From a virus: a stretch of 64,000 nt of DNA. This document shows positions 8,414 through 17,810 of this stretch, piece after piece. The DNA lies in IMG/VR virus record IMGVR_UViG_3300043774_000178, positions 50,091-114,090 of that record, one strand, 5' to 3'. The stretch's first letter is position 1. The number at the start of each line of letters is the position of its first letter. Under the pieces are notes generated by a model. It saw only the letters and a list, made by a program, of their open reading frames with translations, searched no databases and was not told the DNA's origin. The translations under genes and the position numbers were made by a program.

Positions 8414-10410
8414 TAGAATAAACTTAATTGTGATTTATTTGGTTCTAGATTATGTATCTCTTTCATAATCTTTTCTAAATAGAATTCATAGTTCAAATCA
8501 TATTCACCTATATCTTTCTTGACATAATCAATAAAGAGAGTCTGCAACCACTTACCAGCAACAACCTGAGTAGTTCTCTTATCCAGATAATTATACTTTA
8601 TAATCTTAGAGCCCTTGTTAGATACATAGTACCTAATAGTATTCTGCAGTTTATCTTTCTTATGTACGTGATTTACAACATATTCCTGATTAAACTGCCA
8701 GTCACCCTTTATCTTTTTACCTGCACAGAAGTCATAGATATTTCTCTGATTAGCTAAAAACTCTATAGGATCAACACCATGAACAAAATAATAGAAGATA
8801 GCTTTAGGAATAACTAAAAAGCTTTTGTTCTTGTGTAATGCTAGACCGTGGAATTCAAATCTACCTTTACACTTTACTGCATTGTAATAATACTTTTTAT
8901 CATCAGTCTTATAGAATACATAATGAGGATTATCTTTCTTGATTCCTCTTAATGTTTCTAAATCAACTTCTTTAGGAGTATTTACAGCTATGTAGTTATT
9001 CACATCACCAATAATCATTTTATCATAGGTATCATGCTCTAGTTCTAGATTAGTAATCTGTTCCCATTCTTTACAGATCTCATAGTATTTATCTTCATAC
9101 TCTCTTGGGATCATAGTCTCAAGACCATCAGTATTCTGCATCAACGGAATAGCACCAGGAATCCTTTCACTTACCATCTCATACAGTAATGCTAGACTAA
9201 GTTGACCATTAATAGTAATCCTCATAGTAAACTCAGGATCATATAGAAAACTGTTCTCATCATTACTAAGACCATAAGTAGAATTCAGAATAATCTTGTA
9301 TACATAATTTCTGACATCTTTCTTACTGATCTTTCTTCTCTCATTAAAGAACCATTCATACTGCTCACAGAAATCTTCTTTAGGTAAATGTGCAGGAGAC
9401 CATCTGTTTCTAATAGCAAGATTAGGATAGAAACTTACAACATCTGATGTCATAATTATTACATCCTTATCTGACTTATAGATACCAGCTTTCCTAGCAC
9501 CATGAATACCACCTAATCCAAAGTCTGTCTTAACTCCTTTGTACTGTATTGAATATTTAAAGCCACCTTTAGTCTGATCAGGATATACTATTATCTCCCG
9601 GAATCTACTAATTAGTTTTTGAAAGGTAGCTGTTTTGAAATCAAGATAGTCAAGTAGTATATCTTTTACATGTATCTCTGTTCTCCTAGTTCTAAGTTGT
9701 CTTATCTCATTTTTCTTATAGCCCATTTTCTGACTCAAGAAATGAAGAAACAAGTCTTTAGATATCTTAGTTTCAGAAGCACTGAAAAGATTAATGTTAT
9801 ACTCTTCTGTAAGTGTCTTACGTAAAGCAATCTGACTCTTACTAAGTTGCATAATTTTCTTAGTAGAGTTAACATCATTCTTACAATACTTGATTATCTC
9901 TTTTATCTGATCAAGAGTTTTTATCTCAGTACTATGATGAATAGGCATATCAACTATGTTGTCCCAGTCCATTGTGTACTGTATCCACTTTAATGAACTT
10001 CTCTTAGCTGCATTATCCCAGTGATTAAGTTTGAATACATCTACCTGGTTAATTTGAATATCCCAAGGATTAAATTCCAGAAACTTATCTTCATTCTGTC
10101 TTTGAATAATATCTTGAGCTTTTCCATATATCCATCTAGCTACTTCTTCTGGATTCATATGTACTAGTTGCTCATGACTTCTAAGAATGTATTCAGTTAT
10201 CTGACTATCAAACCCTAGTCCATTAAAGCTTACATGCCACTCATCTAGTTCTATATTTCTGATAAGAAATTCTATCAGTTTTTCTGTGTCATTTTGAAGC
10301 CTATGTATTACAAAAACTTCTGTATCATCTGTTTTAATATCCTGAAACACAGCAACAAAGCAGTTGCTCAAAGTTTCATAGTCCATGACGTAATGTGTAC
10401 GTTGATGCAT
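8413..10410 (-). CDS. Family B DNA polymerase with 3'-5' exonuclease
   Basis: At 665 aa this is a compact family B replicase. Exonuclease motifs are DYET (D10, E12), FNGLGFD (Exo II, about 62-68) and YCKND (Y175, D179). Polymerase motifs are A with DVVSFYP (D323), B with KIILNSTYG (K372-G380) and C with QNTDG (N426, D428). The KKYYYNAVKCKG region follows motif C, as in phage enzymes. The first Asp of the usual DTD in motif C is Asn here, while the second, catalytic Asp is kept. The neighbouring DnaB-like helicase and TOPRIM protein suggest ordinary RNA-primed replication rather than protein priming. An AT-rich leader (AAAACTATATATC) and a terminator lie just upstream. Confidence 0.93.
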   Translation of the reverse strand: MHQRTHYVMDYETLSNCFVAVFQDIKTDDTEVFVIHRLQNDTEKLIEFLIRNIELDEWHVSFNGLGFDSQITEYILRSHEQLVHMNPEEVARWIYGKAQDIIQRQNEDKFLEFNPWDIQINQVDVFKLNHWDNAAKRSSLKWIQYTMDWDNIVDMPIHHSTEIKTLDQIKEIIKYCKNDVNSTKKIMQLSKSQIALRKTLTEEYNINLFSASETKISKDLFLHFLSQKMGYKKNEIRQLRTRRTEIHVKDILLDYLDFKTATFQKLISRFREIIVYPDQTKGGFKYSIQYKGVKTDFGLGGIHGARKAGIYKSDKDVIIMTSDVVSFYPNLAIRNRWSPAHLPKEDFCEQYEWFFNERRKISKKDVRNYVYKIILNSTYGLSNDENSFLYDPEFTMRITINGQLSLALLYEMVSERIPGAIPLMQNTDGLETMIPREYEDKYYEICKEWEQITNLELEHDTYDKMIIGDVNNYIAVNTPKEVDLETLRGIKKDNPHYVFYKTDDKKYYYNAVKCKGRFEFHGLALHKNKSFLVIPKAIFYYFVHGVDPIEFLANQRNIYDFCAGKKIKGDWQFNQEYVVNHVHKKDKLQNTIRYYVSNKGSKIIKYNYLDKRTTQVVAGKWLQTLFIDYVKKDIGEYDLNYEFYLEKIMKEIHNLEPNKSQLSLF

Positions 10411-10429
10411 GATATATAGTTTTATTATA

Positions 10430-10465
10430 TAAGAAAGGGAGAGCTACCGCATAACCCTCCCTTGT
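10430..10465 (-). terminator. Intrinsic terminator upstream of polB
   Basis: On the minus strand AAGGGAG pairs with CTCCCTT around a GC-rich loop and leads into TTCTTATAT. It lies between the 10484-10858 gene and polB, so polB probably has its own promoter or depends on readthrough. Confidence 0.75.
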
Positions 10466-10483
10466 CTTATTTTGACAGAGTAA

Positions 10484-10858
10484 TTACTTTTTCATAAAGG
10501 ACTCGAAGTCAAACTCCTTACAGTTTACCCCAAAAGTAGTAACAAGTCCTTTAATAGCCTCATGATCTTCAAGATAGAATTCTTGAAAGGTTTCAATGGT
10601 TCTTCTTTCTTCTTTAACTGATCTTCCATTTGGTCTTTTAGTTTTAAGAGGAGCAGGATCACCATTATCATCTAGCTTAGGAAGCATGTGTAAAGTTGTC
10701 TTAGTAATCCTACTAATAACAACAAATACTTTTGTTCCTGGATCCCATATACATTCTACATATGGACAATCCATTGATAAAGGAATCATTCTAAATGTTT
10801 GGTCTTCATTCCAAGAAGACTTAACTAGGAGCATATTGCCTCCAATGTTTGAACTCAT
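10484..10858 (-). CDS. Conserved-looking phage protein of unknown function (124 aa)
   Basis: The start MSSNIGGNMLLVKSSW follows the A-rich leader AAAAACCAACAATT that recurs before other genes in this window. The first 60 residues predict alternating beta strands and include MDCPYVECIWDPGTKV, giving two cysteines. The C-terminal half is charged and helical. No family is recognised. Its place between polB and nuclease genes suggests a replication or nucleic-acid role. Confidence 0.8.
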   Translation of the reverse strand: MSSNIGGNMLLVKSSWNEDQTFRMIPLSMDCPYVECIWDPGTKVFVVISRITKTTLHMLPKLDDNGDPAPLKTKRPNGRSVKEERRTIETFQEFYLEDHEAIKGLVTTFGVNCKEFDFESFMKK

Positions 10859-10886
10859 AATTGTTGGTTTTTTTAATGTTTACAAA

Positions 10887-11453
10887 TTAACCTAGAATTT
10901 TTTTGTTTTGCAAATCTTTGATATCTACAGTTAGTCTTTCCTTTTCTAGGTCTGGTTTACTACAAAGTTCACCTACGGATCTTAGTAAATCTTCTGAAGT
11001 TCCTAAGAGTTCTGCATAAAGACTAAAATAGTTTTCTGGAAACATATAACTGTTTACATAAACATATGTACTACTACTCTTGTCAAAATGATCTCTTACT
11101 TTGCGCCTTATTTGCATACTTAGCTGACTATACTTACCATTAATGAACTTCATCCAATCAGATTTTAAATCAGCAAAATCAAATATTACAACTGTTCTAC
11201 CATCTGCAAGTTTGAAATAATCACTTATTCTTTTATGCCCTAGTAACACAGTTTTCTCAAACTTGTGATACTCAGCATCTTCTCTTGCAGGATATACAGC
11301 TATAAATTTAGCATCCTCAGAGGATACATGTCCATCCCAGTGAACATAAGTCTGTTCTGGAATAGCTACAGCACCTCTTTTAATACCAAGGAGCGGATAC
11401 CACAACACCTTGGATTTTTGAAAATAGCTTTTATAAAGCGCATCAATTGCCAT
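10887..11453 (-). CDS. Unknown protein in the replication operon (188 aa)
   Basis: A soluble mixed alpha/beta protein beginning MAIDALYKSYFQKSK, with no recognised motif. It lies between the 124-aa protein and the RecB-like nuclease on the same strand, with gaps of 28 and 5 bases, so it is probably co-expressed with the recombination genes. Function is not inferred. Confidence 0.8.
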   Translation of the reverse strand: MAIDALYKSYFQKSKVLWYPLLGIKRGAVAIPEQTYVHWDGHVSSEDAKFIAVYPAREDAEYHKFEKTVLLGHKRISDYFKLADGRTVVIFDFADLKSDWMKFINGKYSQLSMQIRRKVRDHFDKSSSTYVYVNSYMFPENYFSLYAELLGTSEDLLRSVGELCSKPDLEKERLTVDIKDLQNKKILG

Positions 11454-11458
11454 AAAGC

Positions 11459-12487
11459 TTAAAGTTTTAAGTTACCCAATGCAAGCTCATAAGGAAGAGT
11501 ATAATCTCTTTGTTTGTAGTGATAGTCTAAGACTTCCAATACATGTTTGAAATTATTCTCCCATACTTTCAGAGTTTGTTCTGATACTTGATAAGGATAA
11601 ATCTGGTTATATTTATCTACTACAATGAACGTGAACACCACTTTCCAATATTCAGCATCAGGTCTGTGTCTAATAAAGTTATTTATTGTCAAGCCTAAGT
11701 ACATCATAGCTTGAATATCATAACGATAATAGTCAACAGATTTTGGGAAATCTTGAATCAGCTTACCGGTTAGCTTAAGGTCATTGATAAATATAGTTCT
11801 AGATGATTCTTCTATAACTAGATTATCAACAACTCCTTTTAAACCAAAATCATGATTTTCTAAATCAGTTTTCAACATGAGTTCATTCATACAGGACATG
11901 GATTGCGGACCACTTGTCCCTAATTGGAGAAGAGCTTTTACTCTGTCATCTGCTCTTATTATTCCAACAACTTCTTCTGCTTGCATTTTTACTGCAGCAT
12001 CTATTACAGTTTTGTTTTTCTTAATCTTAAGAAAGTTAAAGTACTCTTTGTTATTATCTGTAAGAATCTTCTCTAACCTCTGAGCATCAGTCTTAAGACT
12101 CTGGTACAAGTTTACAGATAGCAAGTATGTTAGTATCTCATTACTAAAATCTCCAAGATCCAGTGCAGGGTTATTCATCTGAAGATAATAATTATTAAAG
12201 ATATGATCTAACAATAGTCTATTACTATCTGTAGGAATTTTACCAGGGAGCATAATAAACTGTTCATCAAAACTTTCTGGTTCAAGTAACAAACAGTGTG
12301 TTGCCCTACCTGCTACTAGGTGGGCATCAACACTATCTTCTCTTTGCTTAAGTATATAATGGCTATAGAATAACCTAGGTGAGAATAAAAGCTTATTTAT
12401 GCTTGAGTAACTAAAATAAAACTTCTCTTCATAAAATTTCTGAATCTCTTCAGATGAAATCAAAATTGATTGTGTTTGTATTGACAT
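11459..12487 (-). CDS. PD-(D/E)XK exonuclease (RecB/RecE-like)
   Basis: 342 aa. The start of the domain reads SYSSINKLLFSPRLFYSHY (about 26-44), followed by AGRATHCLLLEP (about 58-69). GVVDNLV then IFINDLKLTGK (about 215-240) supply the catalytic D...(D/E)xK pattern as D and DLK. YRYDIQAMMYLGL gives the typical QxxxY motif. Such phage nucleases degrade one strand and feed a single-strand annealing ATPase, which fits the Sak4-like gene further along the operon. A second nuclease of this superfamily sits in the late module at 54926. The start overlaps the upstream gene by 38 bases. Confidence 0.82.
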   Translation of the reverse strand: MSIQTQSILISSEEIQKFYEEKFYFSYSSINKLLFSPRLFYSHYILKQREDSVDAHLVAGRATHCLLLEPESFDEQFIMLPGKIPTDSNRLLLDHIFNNYYLQMNNPALDLGDFSNEILTYLLSVNLYQSLKTDAQRLEKILTDNNKEYFNFLKIKKNKTVIDAAVKMQAEEVVGIIRADDRVKALLQLGTSGPQSMSCMNELMLKTDLENHDFGLKGVVDNLVIEESSRTIFINDLKLTGKLIQDFPKSVDYYRYDIQAMMYLGLTINNFIRHRPDAEYWKVVFTFIVVDKYNQIYPYQVSEQTLKVWENNFKHVLEVLDYHYKQRDYTLPYELALGNLKL

Positions 12488-13613
12488 GTTCTACCTCCTG
12501 TGTATAATTATCTTTTAGGTTTACTATTAATTCTTCATTCATGAGTTTATCAAACTCTTCACTCATAGTCACAGCTTTTACTTGAAAGTGTTTTGAATAA
12601 GATCCTGGAATATTATTCTGAAACTTATTAAGTAAATGCATTAGATTGTCTCTTGTAAGAGCATTCTTATCTCTAAGAATCTCTACACAGTCATCCATAC
12701 CGGGTGATAGATGTCTATCAAATCCCATATAACTTTTAAGAGCTTTAAAGTTTACATGATTCCTACTAGGCATATCAGATATCCTACTACCAAAATCATA
12801 AAACAAATCTACTAGATAAAGTATGCTACCTACATAATCACAGTTTGCCATAATCTCCATAGCAACAGTCCAGTTCTCTTTATCTGAGCTCATGAACATA
12901 TCACTAATAGCTTTATGCATATCAGCATCAATTACTACAGCTTCTGGACCATTGATATAAGGCATAAGAGCTACTTCTTGAGTAAGTTGTTTACTAACAA
13001 TAGAATCATATAAATCCTTATGTGCATCAGCTACTTTATAAAAAGTTTGTCTGTTTCTAGTTACTCCTTTATCTCCATAATAAACTTTAGCAAGACGAAA
13101 AGGTAAATTAACTTCTGTGAATACTTTAGCAGTAAAGTTATCACCTAAGATTACTACATTTTCTGTATAAAATTCTAGAGCTGTCTTAAGTTTATCATAA
13201 TAGTAACTATCAATATGGTTACCTTCTTTACAAGATTCTATAAACTCTGTGAATGATTGCGTATCACAGGTATGATACCAGTTATCATCAAATAAATTAA
13301 ACCCAGTCTTTCTACCTGCAAAGATATGACTTGCTTTATCAGGATCTCTTACTATTTTGATACCATACTGAGAACCTAGATCTTTCAGTTTAACTCTTGG
13401 AATACTAACACCAGGTAGAAAATAGAAAGTATCCCCTTTTTGAGGGGAATAACTTTCTAATACATCATTCTGAGTAAAAGACAAATCACCTATAGCATTA
13501 AAGCTACCAGTTATCATATCTACAGAAGTTTCAATATAAAACTTAAAGCAGTCGTTTACAAAGTTATCTGCTTCTGTTAATCTAATTACTAAATAATTTT
13601 TCAAAGAACTCAT
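12450..13613 (-). CDS. Unknown 387-aa protein of the replication operon
   Basis: A large soluble protein with no motif I can name, mixed alpha/beta and without membrane segments. It sits 5 bases after the MoxR-like ATPase gene and overlaps the nuclease gene. Its size and central position suggest a core phage function that is conserved within the group. It could be a partner or substrate of the ATPase. Confidence 0.8.
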   Translation of the reverse strand: MSSLKNYLVIRLTEADNFVNDCFKFYIETSVDMITGSFNAIGDLSFTQNDVLESYSPQKGDTFYFLPGVSIPRVKLKDLGSQYGIKIVRDPDKASHIFAGRKTGFNLFDDNWYHTCDTQSFTEFIESCKEGNHIDSYYYDKLKTALEFYTENVVILGDNFTAKVFTEVNLPFRLAKVYYGDKGVTRNRQTFYKVADAHKDLYDSIVSKQLTQEVALMPYINGPEAVVIDADMHKAISDMFMSSDKENWTVAMEIMANCDYVGSILYLVDLFYDFGSRISDMPSRNHVNFKALKSYMGFDRHLSPGMDDCVEILRDKNALTRDNLMHLLNKFQNNIPGSYSKHFQVKAVTMSEEFDKLMNEELIVNLKDNYTQEVEHVNTNTINFDFI

Positions 13614-13618
13614 AACTA

Positions 13619-14794
13619 TTATTTTACAGCCATTTTAACTACAGCAGGATTCATCATCAACTTAGCCCATTTAGTCTTATTACCATTTACAATCTCCTTG
13701 ATAATAAAATACTTAAGGTCATCTGTGAATACATCACATCCTGTAGTAAGTTTAATTACTCTATTTATCATTTGATCACTAACTGGTTTTGTCTCAGAAT
13801 GAACAAGACAATAGTTAATCATCCTAGTTGCAATTACACTAGAGATATCTGCTCTAAAGTTACCTCCTTGATTTACAGAAGAGTTAAGAGCTCCTACTAC
13901 ATATGCTTCATTAGGATTTGTCATCATATCTTCAGGAGATATAATCTTATCCAAGTTGTTATTAATGAACATAGTAAATAGACTAGATGTTTCTGAACCT
14001 ACAGAACCTTCACCAATCATTTGGACTAATGGAAGCTCATCTTCAAACTTATCTATAGAACTAATAGAGTTGAAGAATGTAGTAATTGCACGAGGATTAA
14101 CATTAGAGTTAATAACTTCTGGGTTCATCAATAGGAAGTTGATACATCTACCATCAATACTAGCAGTCTCCGCCCACTTAGCCCATACTTTCTCATCAAA
14201 CTTTACCTCAACAGAAATAAATCTAGTCTTCTGAGCTATATCCAAACTAGTAACATTATAGTCACCATTATCTGGATTAGTAGTCAATACAATATGCCAG
14301 TTCTTAGGAAGCTTCCAAGAGATGTACTCTTGTCTATCAATCAATTCCATAGTTGCTTGCATGAATCTTTGATCTGCACGAGTATAATCATCAAGAATCA
14401 AGAAGCCACCCTCACCTTTACCTTGAATCCACTCAGGAGATGCATGCGACATTCTACTTTGTCCACTAGGTCTAAAGCCTGCTTTTACATAAGTCTCAAG
14501 TAAAGTTTCTTGAATCCACTTCTTAGCACCATCTTTGTTTTCAATCTCAAACTCTTTGAATGGAAAACCAACCAAGTCACCAAGCTCCTCTATCTGACTC
14601 AAATTTAATTTAATGACAGCCATGTTCATCTCTTTTGCAAGTTGCATTAGAGATGAAGTCTTACCAAGACCAGCTTCACCTTCAATATTTACAGCTACAG
14701 GTACTTTACCTTTTGTTTGAATATGCTGATTATTCTTTACCATGTGTCCCAAGAAGGACTTTAACTCATCAATATTTAACTTTACTTGACTCAT
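13619..14794 (-). CDS. MoxR-type AAA+ ATPase
   Basis: 391 aa. Walker A is GEAGLGKTS (39-47), Walker B is FLILDD (131-136) and sensor 1 is LTTNPDNGDYN with N173, the pattern of MoxR/midasin-like AAA+ proteins. These hydrolyse ATP to remodel protein or metal-binding partners and are usually encoded beside a VWA protein. Exactly this occurs here, with the VWA/metallopeptidase gene at 14953-16251 just upstream in the same operon. I infer that the two act as a remodelling complex; the target is unknown. Confidence 0.88.
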   Translation of the reverse strand: MSQVKLNIDELKSFLGHMVKNNQHIQTKGKVPVAVNIEGEAGLGKTSSLMQLAKEMNMAVIKLNLSQIEELGDLVGFPFKEFEIENKDGAKKWIQETLLETYVKAGFRPSGQSRMSHASPEWIQGKGEGGFLILDDYTRADQRFMQATMELIDRQEYISWKLPKNWHIVLTTNPDNGDYNVTSLDIAQKTRFISVEVKFDEKVWAKWAETASIDGRCINFLLMNPEVINSNVNPRAITTFFNSISSIDKFEDELPLVQMIGEGSVGSETSSLFTMFINNNLDKIISPEDMMTNPNEAYVVGALNSSVNQGGNFRADISSVIATRMINYCLVHSETKPVSDQMINRVIKLTTGCDVFTDDLKYFIIKEIVNGNKTKWAKLMMNPAVVKMAVK

Positions 14795-14803
14795 ACTCTT
14801 TTA

Positions 14804-14956
14804 TTAATATTTCCAATTAAAACCTATTTCAAACAAAGGTGTAATATGTAAAGCATATACATTTGCTTTAGCATCTACATTACTTTTACTAAAACCAATA
14901 ACCATTGGTATAATCCATGAAAACTTTGTCTCAATTTTTCCTTCGTACTTACTCAT
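14804..14956 (-). CDS. Small protein between the VWA and MoxR genes (50 aa)
   Basis: The start overlaps the VWA stop as ATGA (14953-14956), and the stop lies 9 bases before the MoxR start, so it fills the gap exactly. The product starts MSKYEGKIETKFSWIIPMV and contains one moderately hydrophobic stretch. Placement in a tight operon is the main evidence. Confidence 0.6.
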   Translation of the reverse strand: MSKYEGKIETKFSWIIPMVIGFSKSNVDAKANVYALHITPLFEIGFNWKY

Positions 14957-16251
14957 AACTCTAATCTAATTACTTTACCTGGTAATTCATTATTCATACC
15001 AGATCTCTCTGATAATACCCACAATACTGGGGACTTAGGTTTTACTGAAGTGTGCCATTCACCATCAGTAAAATAAACTAAGCTTGTATACTTCTTAAGG
15101 TTTTGATTGTAATAATCCAAAACAGGATCAAACTCAGTACCACCTCTACCACCTACCTTGATTTGGTTCTTACCATTATAAGGTTCTATAGATCTAATTA
15201 CAGTATCACATTGGATAATAGTAATATCTACTCCTGTTTTATGGATGTGATGTATCTCATTCATAAACTCAAGTAACTCATCATCTGATACTGAACCAGA
15301 AGTATCAATAGCTAGTAGCATGTGTTGTCTCATCTTTATCTTCAAACCTGGATTATCAGAATACCTTTTATTCTCTTTTCTCCTAAGTTTCTTGGTAAAG
15401 ATTCTTGTACTTACACCTGTGAATCTTCTGATATAAGCTCTCCAATTGAACTTTGCTTTCTCAATTTTTGCAAGCTCTAGTAGATGCTTCTCAATATTAC
15501 CAGGAACAGATCCTCTTTTCTTTACAGTTTGCTCAGCAGCTTCACCCAATAGCCTATCAAGTTGTTGCTGTACAATCTTCTTCTCTGCTTCAGATAGATT
15601 CTCAAAGTCTTCCCATGTACTATGATCAGGAATACCATCACCGGATTCCATCTGATCACATAGTTGATCAAAGTTAGGACAACCAGAAGAACCATCCTTT
15701 TCCTTCTTATCCTTAGCTTCTTTAAGCTTATCATAATAATATCTACAACCAGCTTTAAGATCTAGATTCAACTCAGGATAATCTTCAATCATTATACCTC
15801 TTTGCGGAAGCTTAGATATTTCATTCACAGCATCTTCTAAGGACAATGCACCAGAATCAATCTTATCAGTAATAGATTTCTTAAGATTCTCATACTGTTC
15901 CTTAGTATACTCATCTCCAGGAAGATAACCCTTGTCAATATACTGATTAATCTCCATGTCCATTGCTATATTAGCAAGCTTCTTGTCAGGAAAATTAAAG
16001 TACATAGATAGGTGAAAATAAGCAATATGCAGTAGCTCATGCTTTAGAATACCAATCCTGTGATTATCAGTCATTCCTTGCCAGAAGTTTTCATTTATAG
16101 TAAGTTGATAGTTAATACCATTCTTACTAACACCGGCAGTAGGAATCCTGTTATTCCATACTTTATTCAACATGATAAGAAAGAACCCATAGAAGGGCTC
16201 TTTCCACATCAATTCTTTACTAGCTTTACCTAGTGTATCCTCTTTACTCAT
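14953..16251 (-). CDS. VWA-like metallopeptidase (DUF2201 type), partner of MoxR
   Basis: 432 aa. The N-terminal part carries HELLH (71-75), the HExxH zinc motif, with a further His at 80. A charged linker (about 110-250) follows. The C-terminal part is a von Willebrand A-like domain with DTSGS (316-320), a MIDAS motif. This N-metallopeptidase/C-VWA layout matches the DUF2201 family. MoxR ATPases and VWA proteins commonly form two-part chaperones, which the adjacent ATPase supports. Its starts and stops overlap both neighbours by 4 bases. Confidence 0.85.
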   Translation of the reverse strand: MSKEDTLGKASKELMWKEPFYGFFLIMLNKVWNNRIPTAGVSKNGINYQLTINENFWQGMTDNHRIGILKHELLHIAYFHLSMYFNFPDKKLANIAMDMEINQYIDKGYLPGDEYTKEQYENLKKSITDKIDSGALSLEDAVNEISKLPQRGIMIEDYPELNLDLKAGCRYYYDKLKEAKDKKEKDGSSGCPNFDQLCDQMESGDGIPDHSTWEDFENLSEAEKKIVQQQLDRLLGEAAEQTVKKRGSVPGNIEKHLLELAKIEKAKFNWRAYIRRFTGVSTRIFTKKLRRKENKRYSDNPGLKIKMRQHMLLAIDTSGSVSDDELLEFMNEIHHIHKTGVDITIIQCDTVIRSIEPYNGKNQIKVGGRGGTEFDPVLDYYNQNLKKYTSLVYFTDGEWHTSVKPKSPVLWVLSERSGMNNELPGKVIRLEL

Positions 16252-16640
16252 TTCTTTAGAGTTAGGTTAAAATCTAAATTCTTTGTAGGATAACCCATAT
16301 TATCTAGCATTTGAACAAGCTCTCCTACATGTCTTTCTAGAAATGCAGTTACAGATTCTTTGTCAGCTTTCATTGATATTAAGACACTTAACCCTTTAGC
16401 ATAAGTAAACGGACTATCAAAATCATAATACTTTGAAAGCTCTTTAGCAACTTCAGGTGCATTTGATTTCCATTCACTATATGTTAAACGGGAGTACTTA
16501 AATATATAAAGCAACCATCCAAAATCAGAATCTTTGAAATTAAATGCTTCAACTGCTTTATACGCTAAATGTCCATTATCTTCATCAGGAGATAAAAACA
16601 TGTTTATAATATTATCAGCTTCTTGTCTTGTAATTTTCAT
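16248..16640 (-). CDS. Unknown 130-aa protein
   Basis: A soluble, mainly helical protein that overlaps the VWA gene by an ATGA junction and meets the next gene at base 16640. It is probably translated together with the MoxR/VWA pair. No family is recognised. Confidence 0.78.
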   Translation of the reverse strand: MKITRQEADNIINMFLSPDEDNGHLAYKAVEAFNFKDSDFGWLLYIFKYSRLTYSEWKSNAPEVAKELSKYYDFDSPFTYAKGLSVLISMKADKESVTAFLERHVGELVQMLDNMGYPTKNLDFNLTLKK

Positions 16641-16987
16641 CAGTCTTCAATTTTTAAAGTTCTAATCATCCACTCTTCAGGTTTACCAGACTTAATAGCC
16701 TTAAACCATTCTTTTGCACTAGGAATATATCCAAAGCAATCCTCTTTTACATGCTGTTCACCAATGTATCTAACATAGACATCTTTTCCATCAGAGTTAG
16801 TAATTATCATACCAAATCTTTGTTCACATTCAAATATACCTTCACTGTGATGTCTAAACATTCTATGCTCACTATGACCTACCCAAGCCTTAGTAGCATC
16901 AAACCATTCATGAATTTTAATATAGTCAGTTGCTACACCTCCCCATTTTCTTGCAGAGGATCTAGCATGATCCCAAGGATGTGCCAT
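16640..16987 (-). CDS. DUF6915-like protein
   Basis: 115 aa, close to the family's usual length. It starts MAHPWDHARSSARKWGG and carries IHEWFDATKAWVGHSEHRM and RHHSEGIF, followed by TNSDGKDVYVRYIGEQHVKED. These His-rich blocks are the hallmarks of DUF6915, a family from phages and plasmids with no known reaction. The many conserved His and Asp residues suggest metal binding. It overlaps its neighbours by 1 base each. Confidence 0.8.
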   Translation of the reverse strand: MAHPWDHARSSARKWGGVATDYIKIHEWFDATKAWVGHSEHRMFRHHSEGIFECEQRFGMIITNSDGKDVYVRYIGEQHVKEDCFGYIPSAKEWFKAIKSGKPEEWMIRTLKIED

Positions 16988-17391
16988 TACTTTGCTGATT
17001 TTTCAATTAAGTTACCTTCATGAGTATATTGCTCATAATCAATTACTCTAATATTATTATCAATTGAGTATTGTCCAGATGGAACCATTATAGATACTGT
17101 ACCGTAACCACCTTCATTATTATACCAATCTTCTATGTCTTCAAGAAGTTTATTATATGTAAAGTCTTCTATTCTAGATTTCAAACCTGAACTTAAAACA
17201 CAAAGTTCAGGACTATCAAAATGTACATTATCTTCTACATCTTCTACAGCATCAATAGGTTTAGTACAGTACTGAATCTCTTCAATTTGACCAGAGTCTC
17301 CTGATCCATCATATCTTATCAAAATACCTGTAACACCCATACCAGATAATTCTAGCATAAGCTCTGTCATTTCTAATTCTGTCATAATCAT
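16987..17391 (-). CDS. DUF6878-like protein
   Basis: 134 aa. The segment LIRYDGSGDSGQIEEIQY near the N-terminus and the WYNNEGGYGTVSI block near 88-101 resemble DUF6878, a small phage and plasmid family of unknown role often found near DUF6915-type genes. It is an acidic protein without membrane segments. The start lies at a 4-base overlap with the GIY-YIG-like gene. Confidence 0.55.
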   Translation of the reverse strand: MIMTELEMTELMLELSGMGVTGILIRYDGSGDSGQIEEIQYCTKPIDAVEDVEDNVHFDSPELCVLSSGLKSRIEDFTYNKLLEDIEDWYNNEGGYGTVSIMVPSGQYSIDNNIRVIDYEQYTHEGNLIEKSAK

Positions 17392-17810
17392 TTTGTTTTG
17401 TAAAACCGTCCTAATATGTTTCCATTTAGGAATTCTTCTTTCTCAAGTACCTCATACAGGAACTGATGTTTTGTTTCTTGATATGTTAACTCTGTAGATG
17501 AATAGCATATTCTAAGAATTTCTCTTTTGATTACTCCTCCTGTTTTTGCAAAGTCCTTAAGTATCTTATTACTACTATAGTACTTCATAAAATTAGGTAC
17601 AAGCTCTCTCCTGTACTTTTTTAGCCTTTTATCTGTAGTCATAGCTAAAGCTTTCTTACCTAATGGTTTTTTAACATTAGCATAGAAGTTCTTTTTACCT
17701 ATGTACCTTACAGATTTACCATCAATAATAGCTGACATTTCATATATAAAACCTACAGCTCCTTCAGGAATTGATAGTTCATCAAATTCCTTTCCTTCAT
17801 ATATCCACAT
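17388..17810 (-). CDS. GIY-YIG-like endonuclease (SegE type)
   Basis: 140 aa. GFIYEM (about 20-25) stands for the GIY strand, and VRYIGKKNFY (about 34-43) for the YIG strand. KYYSSNKILKDF and FAKTGGVIKREIL follow, then YQETKHQFLYEVL, with the Glu expected at the catalytic site. This is the layout of SegE-like GIY-YIG nucleases, either free-standing homing enzymes or phage nucleases that cut competing DNA. It is embedded in the operon with overlaps on both sides, so it is likely a resident gene. Confidence 0.65.
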   Translation of the reverse strand: MWIYEGKEFDELSIPEGAVGFIYEMSAIIDGKSVRYIGKKNFYANVKKPLGKKALAMTTDKRLKKYRRELVPNFMKYYSSNKILKDFAKTGGVIKREILRICYSSTELTYQETKHQFLYEVLEKEEFLNGNILGRFYKTK

